Shown: positions 58,511 to 64,000 of the stretch, one piece after another
Layout of the letters: each line of letters starts with the position of its first letter
Position numbering within the stretch: position 1 is the first letter of the stretch
From: Bryobacteraceae bacterium
Lineage (GTDB): Bacteria > Acidobacteriota > Terriglobia > Bryobacterales > Bryobacteraceae
Length of the DNA: 64,000 nucleotides
NCBI GenBank assembly: GCA_026129905.1
Contig: JAHCHE010000002.1
Location: 248,001-312,000 of the forward strand
Direction of reading: 5' to 3'
Made by a program: the position numbers and the translations under genes
The notes under the pieces: generated by a model
The model's input: the letters and a program-made list of their open reading frames with translations, nothing else
Databases searched by the model: none
What the model was told of the DNA's origin: nothing

Positions 58511-60643
58511 CTATCGAGTTCGCTGCGCCTTCCGGATCGCTTCGATGGCGATCAACGCCGCCTCACGGGTGGCAACGGTGGAGTGATTGGCCTTCAAGCG
58601 GTGGATGTCTCCCTCAACCTGTCCCTTAAGCTGCTCGACCAGGTAGCTGCCGCTGGCATGAGTGACGCAGAAATCGTTGAGTTGAAATACTTGTGTGGGA
58701 GTCTCCTTCACCACCGGCACCGTAGTTCCCGTGGGCGTTTTGTAGGATTCAACCCGCGTACGGGCGACATACCCGATGATGCGGTATACCTGTTCCACGC
58801 CCAAAGTGAACTTGGTCTCCATCATCGAACCTTGCCCGGGGATGCCTTCGGTTTCGTTAAAAGAAATGGTCGGATTGCCCGCCGCGGATTGGCTATCGTC
58901 CAGGTTGGCGTCCGCCACGACGTTCGTGTATCTGACCGGAAGGGTTTCGCCGTCAACGGTCATTTGGCGCGGCAGCAACGGTATGTTCTTCTGGTTGAAT
59001 CTTTCGACCTCGGAAACCCGCAAGCTGGGCGTCCCCTTCCCGGGCGGGAATTCTTGCGAGATTGTAGTGCGTGTCTTGTCGTCGGACCACAGAGCGCTGG
59101 CGCCAACCGCGTCAATCTGATAGTCCGGGCCCGAGGAGCCCGCGTGCACTCCGCTGAGAGTGGTTAGTGAGAGGATCGCGAAATTCGCCGGCGCTTTGCG
59201 AGCCATGAAATCCCTCACGTCCAGCGCGCCTTTGCTATGCGCCAGCAGGTGGACGCGCCGGGCGCCAAACTCAGCCGCAATCTCCGGGATCTTTTTCCCC
59301 AGCAGATCGCCATGCGCTTCCGTGGTGTCGGTCGGCATGCTGATGCTGTTATCGAAGGGGATCCCCGCCTCGGCAAACGATTGAATCACGTTGGACTTCA
59401 TTTGCAGACGGGCGCCCGTACCCTCGTCCAGAACGGCCCCAGACCAGAACTCCCCACCTTTTCCGTCATCGCCTTGTCCGTTGCCGTGTACCATGATGAC
59501 CGGAGCAATCGCACCGAAACTCAGCTCAACCCAGTCGATGATCGTACACCACGATTCTTTTGTGACGCCGCCGCTGACGGGGTCGATGACAATCTCCAGT
59601 TCGTTGTCGCCCGGGGCAGGCTTTTGCCCTCGAATCCGGCGGCCGAAGCGGGCAACGGTGGCAAAAAACGTCACCGAGTTCAAAGTCCACTCTCCAGGTT
59701 TGCCCTTGACATACTGCGCCCCGTCCGGGTTGTCGTTCCCGTTGAGCCGTACGCGATCCCGGAGCCGGCGCGTCCCCCCAGGCAGGAGGGCGTGGAACAC
59801 CGGCATCCGCAAAGTGACATTCGACACCGAAGAGAGAGAGCGTGTGTCGCTCAACAGATGCTGACTGTCTACTTCGCCCACCACCCGGTCTACCGGGATG
59901 ACGATCCGCAGCGGTCCGTCGGACCTCTTGGCGCAGGCCGTCTTCAGCCCCGGACCGGTCTCGACCACAAATCGCGAATCGGTGGCCGGTTCCGGCGAGT
60001 ATGGGTTCGGGGGAGGGTTTACCGAGCAGGGCGAGGCGGCCCTCTGCCGCGTGCTGGCTTCGGGAGACAGGTTCATTTCCGGTGGGCAGTCGGAGGTGAA
60101 CTGCCAGCGGAAACGCACGAGGAACCGGATCTCGGAACTGTTGAACTCGGATCCCGGCGTGATCGGCAGCCGGAAGGAGACCCGGACCTGGAGGTACCCG
60201 GCCGATTGGTTCGGGTCGAATGCGATGCTTTCCAGGCTTAGAGGCAGGCTGGCCCCTTCGCCCTGCCGCGGCCCCCCGGCGGTAAAGGCGACGATTTCGA
60301 TGAGACGCGCGCCAGTCAATGCCGTGTTGACGCTGAACGGCTGCGGCGTGGTGAAGCGCAGGTCCGTTGCGCCGGTGACGCCGGTGAGCGACTCCGGAGC
60401 CACGACGGCGATGGTTCCCGATCCCGTTACGTTGTTATTTGTGGTGACGCTGATCTGGAGGGATCCAACGGAAGCTGCGTGCGTGTAGGTGAAAAACGGG
60501 GCCCCAAGCGCCCCATGGGTGACTTCAACGAGCTCCGGTTCCAGCGGCGCGAGCGCGTACGTGTCCTGGGCGACAGCCTGGACCGCAACAAGAGAAAGCA
60601 AAAGGCCGGGGACAAACAGCTCCGGCGAACGGCGAAGACGCAT
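58511..60643 (-). CDS. Secreted alpha/beta-hydrolase (lipase-like) protein
   Basis: A 710-residue protein with a signal peptide (ELFVPGLLLSLVAVQAVAQ). The first half is beta-rich. The hydrolase part begins at IAPVIMVHGNGQGDDGKGG, and the nucleophile elbow is VHLLAHSKGALDVRDF (AHSKG, GxSxG-like). It resembles PGAP1-like/lipase class proteins. The ATG at 60643 is chosen because longer frames run antisense through the divergent regulator. It lies 6 nt downstream of nothing and is followed by the secreted protein gene 6 nt later. Confidence 0.75.
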   Translation of the reverse strand: MRLRRSPELFVPGLLLSLVAVQAVAQDTYALAPLEPELVEVTHGALGAPFFTYTHAASVGSLQISVTTNNNVTGSGTIAVVAPESLTGVTGATDLRFTTPQPFSVNTALTGARLIEIVAFTAGGPRQGEGASLPLSLESIAFDPNQSAGYLQVRVSFRLPITPGSEFNSSEIRFLVRFRWQFTSDCPPEMNLSPEASTRQRAASPCSVNPPPNPYSPEPATDSRFVVETGPGLKTACAKRSDGPLRIVIPVDRVVGEVDSQHLLSDTRSLSSVSNVTLRMPVFHALLPGGTRRLRDRVRLNGNDNPDGAQYVKGKPGEWTLNSVTFFATVARFGRRIRGQKPAPGDNELEIVIDPVSGGVTKESWCTIIDWVELSFGAIAPVIMVHGNGQGDDGKGGEFWSGAVLDEGTGARLQMKSNVIQSFAEAGIPFDNSISMPTDTTEAHGDLLGKKIPEIAAEFGARRVHLLAHSKGALDVRDFMARKAPANFAILSLTTLSGVHAGSSGPDYQIDAVGASALWSDDKTRTTISQEFPPGKGTPSLRVSEVERFNQKNIPLLPRQMTVDGETLPVRYTNVVADANLDDSQSAAGNPTISFNETEGIPGQGSMMETKFTLGVEQVYRIIGYVARTRVESYKTPTGTTVPVVKETPTQVFQLNDFCVTHASGSYLVEQLKGQVEGDIHRLKANHSTVATREAALIAIEAIRKAQRTR

Positions 60644-60772
60644 GGTGAACGCTCCGCAACCGATGCGCCTGGGCGGCTGCGCAGCCCGGACCGTGCTAGA
60701 CTTGGTAACCACCGTCATAGCGTAACGGGGACCGGCTGACGGAGGAATGAGCAGAACCTGATTTTTTGTTGA

Positions 60773-62608
60773 ATGCCCCTTGATCTGGGTCCAAGGGATA
60801 TGGCCGCTGTTTCCACGCCGCGCGTCTATCGTGTAGGCGATATTGAGGTTGATGCCGCACGAGGACTCCTGCGCCGGAACGGCCTCGAGGTCCACGTCAA
60901 ACCGAAGACCTTCCGGATCCTGCAGTACCTTCTCGCCGCGCGGGACCGCCTCGTTTCCAGGGAAGAACTCATGGAAGAGTTCTGGAAGGGCACAGCGGTC
61001 ACCGACGACGCTCTGGCGCAGTGCATCGCCGAGCTGCGGCGCGCCTTGGGGGACAGCGCCCGCAATCCGATGTATCTCCGGACTGTCCCAAAGCTGGGGT
61101 ATCGGTTTGTCGCCTCCGTGGAGGAGAATCCCAGCCAGGCGGCTGCCGTCAATGACGCACCGTCGCCGGAACTCGCCAAGCCGTCCCGGCGCCAGCCACG
61201 ATGGCATTGGGGCGCGACCGCCGCCGCTGCGCTGTCTGTGGCTGCTGTTTTTGCCGTCTTGGCAAAACAACCCAAAGAGGGCCGGGAACCCAAATATGGC
61301 GAGGTCGCCTGGTGGAAGCTCGATGAAGGGGACGGCACAGTGATCCGTGACGCCTTGCATGGCGCTGCCGTCCTACCGGCGGGCGTTTCCTGGATACCCG
61401 GCGTGTCGGGATCCGCTCTTCGTTTCACCGGACTGGACACCCACGTGCTAGGGACGGCGGCAGGCAGCATGCCGCGCGGCGCCGCGCCTCGCACGCTGAC
61501 GGCGTGGATCAGAACAAGCACGACGAACGGCGATGCAACCACGTTTTTTCAATACGGCAGCGCACGATCTCACGTCGCGGCTGACGCCTTCTTTCTGCTG
61601 CTTCACCAAACCGGGCGGGCCGCATTCGGGAACTACTATCGATCGGTCTCTTCCCGCCACCGCCTTGACGATGGCCTTTGGCATCACGTCGCCGGCGTTG
61701 TGGATCAGGGTCGGATTCGGCTGGTTGTCGACGGAGACTACCAGGCGGAAGCGTCCGTCGGTGAAACCCTCGATCCCGGCGATGTTTCCAACTGGGCCAT
61801 CGGCCGCGCGGTTTGGGGAGGAACCAGTTTCCGCGGCGATATCGACGACATCCGCGTCTATGAACGCTCCTTGCGCGACGCCGAGATAAACGGTCTCTAT
61901 CGCTGCATGTCGCGTGTCGTGGATATGGAGGCCGAAGGGCGGGGGCCCTATTACTTCGCTTCGGTGTTTGGCGACAATGTTGACCTGACTCCGCCGCTCC
62001 CAGGCGAGGGTTCCACCCGTGTGCGTAATCGACCCGGTGACCTGGGAGGCATCATGTTCGTGCGGCCGCCGCCCGACTGCGCCATGCAGGAATTGCGTGG
62101 CAGCGACGTCGGCCAGGACCTTTCGATCCAAGTCGAACTGCGCGTACCGCCGGGCCCTGGGGGCGAGGTCACGGAAGCCGGACCGTATTTCCGCTGCCGG
62201 CGGTCGGCGCCTGGCGATGGCATCGTTGGAGGAACCAGCGCAGGTTACTGGGTGCAGCTTCGCAGTACCGGGCAGGTGCGCGTCAGGCGTTTGCACCCGG
62301 TAGCAATCGTGGCGTACAGCGAGACTCCGCAGCAGTTCGATCCAACGGTCTTTCACGAACTCGAGATCGCCGTCAAAGGGGAGGCCCTTGAAGTAACTCT
62401 GGATCGACGGCTGGTCCTGTTCGATCAAGGCGGAATCATGCGTTCCGCCGTGCACATACCGCCTGCGTGGAACACGGCGTCTCCCCCTGGCTCAAACCGC
62501 GGCAGCGCCGGAATCGCCTTTGGCTCTGAACCGTACCGCAACCGCGCCGGCGGCCAGGAAGCACGGAACATCCGCCTCAAACCGTACCGTCGTCCGCGCG
62601 AGGATTAG
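60773..62608 (+). CDS. CadC/ToxR-type membrane regulator with extracytoplasmic LamG domain
   Basis: A 611-residue one-component regulator. Residues about 20-120 are an OmpR/PhoB winged helix (YRVGDIEVDAARGLLRRNG, VSREELMEEFWKGTAVTDDA, YLRTVPKLGYRFVA). A single helix near 155 (ATAAAALSVAAVFAVLA) follows. The outer part begins with a LamG-like domain (VAWWKLDEGDGTVIRDALHG, LTAWIRTSTTNGDATTF, DDGLWHHVAGVVDQGRIRL), then further beta-rich sequence. ATG 60800 is an alternative start. It is divergent from the lipase gene, with 129 nt between. Confidence 0.88.
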   Translation: MPLDLGPRDMAAVSTPRVYRVGDIEVDAARGLLRRNGLEVHVKPKTFRILQYLLAARDRLVSREELMEEFWKGTAVTDDALAQCIAELRRALGDSARNPMYLRTVPKLGYRFVASVEENPSQAAAVNDAPSPELAKPSRRQPRWHWGATAAAALSVAAVFAVLAKQPKEGREPKYGEVAWWKLDEGDGTVIRDALHGAAVLPAGVSWIPGVSGSALRFTGLDTHVLGTAAGSMPRGAAPRTLTAWIRTSTTNGDATTFFQYGSARSHVAADAFFLLLHQTGRAAFGNYYRSVSSRHRLDDGLWHHVAGVVDQGRIRLVVDGDYQAEASVGETLDPGDVSNWAIGRAVWGGTSFRGDIDDIRVYERSLRDAEINGLYRCMSRVVDMEAEGRGPYYFASVFGDNVDLTPPLPGEGSTRVRNRPGDLGGIMFVRPPPDCAMQELRGSDVGQDLSIQVELRVPPGPGGEVTEAGPYFRCRRSAPGDGIVGGTSAGYWVQLRSTGQVRVRRLHPVAIVAYSETPQQFDPTVFHELEIAVKGEALEVTLDRRLVLFDQGGIMRSAVHIPPAWNTASPPGSNRGSAGIAFGSEPYRNRAGGQEARNIRLKPYRRPRED

Positions 62609-62667
62609 CCCCTCGCCCGGCGGACGCCGCCGCCTCGGATTCGAGGCGCAGGCCGGCAGATAGAAGG

Positions 62668-62702
62668 CAGCGCGCGCGGCCGGCCGGGGGGCCGCGGCGC
62701 TG
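62668..62702. terminator. GC hairpin between convergent genes
   Basis: Outer arms CAGCGC / GCGCTG and inner arms GCGGCC / GGCCGC with a small bulge lie between the regulator stop (62608) and the end of the minus-strand gene (62724). Symmetry suits a bidirectional terminator, though no T-run follows. Confidence 0.45.
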
Positions 62703-62723
62703 CAAACATTGAACGAGAACCGG

Positions 62724-63614
62724 TTACCCGTTGATGAGCCGCAAGGCGAGCAGTTGCTGGACGTTTGCGTCGATTCGACCGAGCGTTTCGGCCTGCTGAA
62801 CGGACAGGCCGCCGGCCGGAACGGATGGCGCCGGGTTGTAGTCGGACTCCCTGTCTTTCCGGTAGACAAGCACCGCCATCGGATGGCGCAGATAAAGGGC
62901 TTCCTGAGGGAACAGGGGCCGGCATGGAATGGGGATCTCGGGCCGGGGATCCTGCTCGCCGGTGTCCTGCGAGAAGCTGACCCAGCGGGGACCGGACGTA
63001 GTGATTGCCCACTCGCCCGGAGAGCCGACGCCTTCGCGGTTCCGGTCCTGAATGAGGGCCGAAGCGCTGTGAAAATCGGAACCGATCTTGATGAGCCAAC
63101 GCCGGCGAGTTTCGCTCTGCCAGTCGATCCGGAACGGACCGGCGACGAACGACTGGCCTTCAACCACTTCACCGACCTTCAATTCGGCGACGATGGCCTC
63201 GGCTTCGGCCTTGTGACAGAGCGTCGCCGGGTTCAGTGGCTGAGGCGCGCCGCCGGCGAGGTTGACGACAACGGCGGTCGTCGGCTCGACGACGTATTTC
63301 GGATAGACATACTTGCCGGGCAAGTTCGGCGACGCGGCTTCCCGGGCTGTGATTCTGAATTTCTGGAAACTCCTTGTTGCGGGATCGAAATAGTCGTATT
63401 CGACCATGCGAGTATCCGGATTCGCGACGCCATCCAGCGCCGACGTATCGGCCCAGCGCTTGATCTGGCGATTCCGGTCCCAAGCCGGCGCCTGTTCCTT
63501 GAACTGCTGTTCCCAAGTGAGCCGGTTTTGCCGGTCAAACAGGAACAGACGGTCAACTGGGTAGAACGGCTCGTCAGGCAACGTCAGGACCTTAGGCTTG
63601 CTAACGAACGACAC
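62724..63614 (-). CDS. Protein of unknown function
   Basis: A 296-residue soluble-looking protein with no signal peptide, helix or motif I recognise. It begins VSFVSKPKVLTLPDEPFYPVD; the GTG at 63614 is chosen because GAGGAGG lies six bases upstream, while longer frames lack a site. Segments such as RMVEYDYFDPATRSFQKF and NLPGKYVYPKYVVEPTT suggest a beta-rich fold. No neighbour gives a role. Confidence 0.65.
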   Translation of the reverse strand: MSFVSKPKVLTLPDEPFYPVDRLFLFDRQNRLTWEQQFKEQAPAWDRNRQIKRWADTSALDGVANPDTRMVEYDYFDPATRSFQKFRITAREAASPNLPGKYVYPKYVVEPTTAVVVNLAGGAPQPLNPATLCHKAEAEAIVAELKVGEVVEGQSFVAGPFRIDWQSETRRRWLIKIGSDFHSASALIQDRNREGVGSPGEWAITTSGPRWVSFSQDTGEQDPRPEIPIPCRPLFPQEALYLRHPMAVLVYRKDRESDYNPAPSVPAGGLSVQQAETLGRIDANVQQLLALRLING

Positions 63615-63823
63615 AATAACCTCCTCAGCGCGCGCGGCGAGCCCTGCGCGCACCGTCAAATGGAAAACAATTCGTGAGTAGGGCAGCGCCTTGGACCGGC
63701 GTTGCACACCAGGGGCTCGCCGGCTTCCATGGTAACGCGGGACCCGGCGCCAGCCTCCGTCCGCCCGCTTTAACTCATTGAAAACATGGGGCGAAATTTC
63801 GAGAGACTGCTTGTGACCCGCGA

Positions 63824-63967
63824 TTCATCACTGCGTCGGCGATGAAAGGAGACCGTGAACGCTGTCTCGAAGCCGGCATGGACGACTATCTCAGCAAGCC
63901 GCTGCACCCGGACACGCTCCACCGGATGCTGGCCCGGTGCGCTCCGTCCGCCGCCGCCGTGTCCTGA
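63824..63967 (+). pseudogene. C-terminal remnant of a receiver (REC) domain
   Basis: The frame reads [18 protein letters not shown] then [20 protein letters not shown] to a stop at 63967. This matches the last two strands and helix of a CheY-like domain as found at the end of hybrid histidine kinases, including the conserved lysine in SKP. The upstream frame (63791-63823) shows no receiver sequence, so the rest of the gene is lost. No other feature was found between 63708 and 64000. Confidence 0.6.
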
Positions 63968-64000
63968 CCGGCGCATCCGGTCCGGCTATTTGCGCCAGAA

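Noticed and set aside
60644-61360. N-terminal extension of the lipase-like gene to 61360
   Set aside because: The extension runs antisense through the winged-helix domain of the divergent regulator and lacks protein-like composition. A signal peptide begins at the ATG at 60643.
1-64000. tRNA, rRNA, CRISPR arrays, insertion sequences or prophage
   Set aside because: No cloverleaf, rRNA core, regularly spaced repeats, transposase or phage structural gene was recognised on either strand.

Overview
The window is about 64 kb of GC-rich bacterial DNA. It most likely comes from an Acidobacteriota genome of the Bryobacterales/Solibacteres type. The best marker is the secreted protein at 55307-58504, which carries the C-terminal domain first catalogued from Solibacter (TIGR03437-like). 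Other typical traits are a CadC-type winged-helix regulator with a large extracytoplasmic part, a DksA-finger/PP2C fusion, an S9 peptidase and vapBC/mazEF remnants. The lineage is inferred from protein character; no 16S or marker phylogeny was possible. No rRNA, tRNA or CRISPR array was seen.

Region 1 (1-28034) is a dissimilatory sulfur-metabolism supercluster in two divergent blocks. The minus-strand block reads marR-type regulator, aprB, aprA, a zinc-ribbon protein, a YkgJ-type Cys-cluster protein, qmoA, qmoB, qmoC, dsrA, dsrB and a dsrL-like flavoprotein cut by the window edge. A uroporphyrinogen-III methyltransferase with an unusual C-terminal fusion lies just upstream on the same strand. 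The plus-strand block reads small membrane protein, TauE/SafE permease, lipoprotein, dsrD, dsrN, sat, a divergent macro-domain protein, a DsrM-like membrane protein, a DsrK/HdrD-like Fe-S protein fused to a receiver domain, a cytoplasmic PAS histidine kinase, a stand-alone receiver, a second DsrM-like protein, a second DsrK-like protein and a type II NADH dehydrogenase. Together they supply sulfate entry, activation (Sat), APS reduction (AprBA) with quinol coupling (Qmo), sulfite reduction (DsrAB, DsrD), siroheme synthesis and amidation, and membrane electron transfer. dsrC, dsrJOP and dsrEFH are absent from the window. Having dsrD (typical of reducers) together with a dsrL-like gene leaves the direction of the pathway open.

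The most novel part is 20262-26651. Two DsrMK-like modules surround a two-component system in which one receiver domain is fused to the Fe-S subunit and neither receiver has a DNA-binding output. This suggests direct phosphorylation control of a respiratory complex.

Region 2 (about 28000-44822) is ordinary chromosome with small accessory patches: DUF3467 protein, bicupin, Fe-S aldo/keto reductase, a vapBC module flanked by imperfect direct repeats, a Uma2-family protein behind a leader terminator, envelope genes (flippase-like, beta-helix, GT39-like, MGDG-synthase-like, PAP2), proline dehydrogenase, PBP1 and a TPR protein. It ends in a stretch of decayed toxin-antitoxin genes at 44027-44773.

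Region 3 (44823-64000) carries an APC permease, thiE, an S9 peptidase, a P-loop protein beside a molybdopterin oxidoreductase, an arsenosugar-type radical SAM pair (arsS plus AhpD-like), a DksA-PP2C phosphatase, a LysR regulator, two large secreted proteins, a membrane winged-helix/LamG regulator, an unknown protein and the tail of a lost receiver-domain gene.
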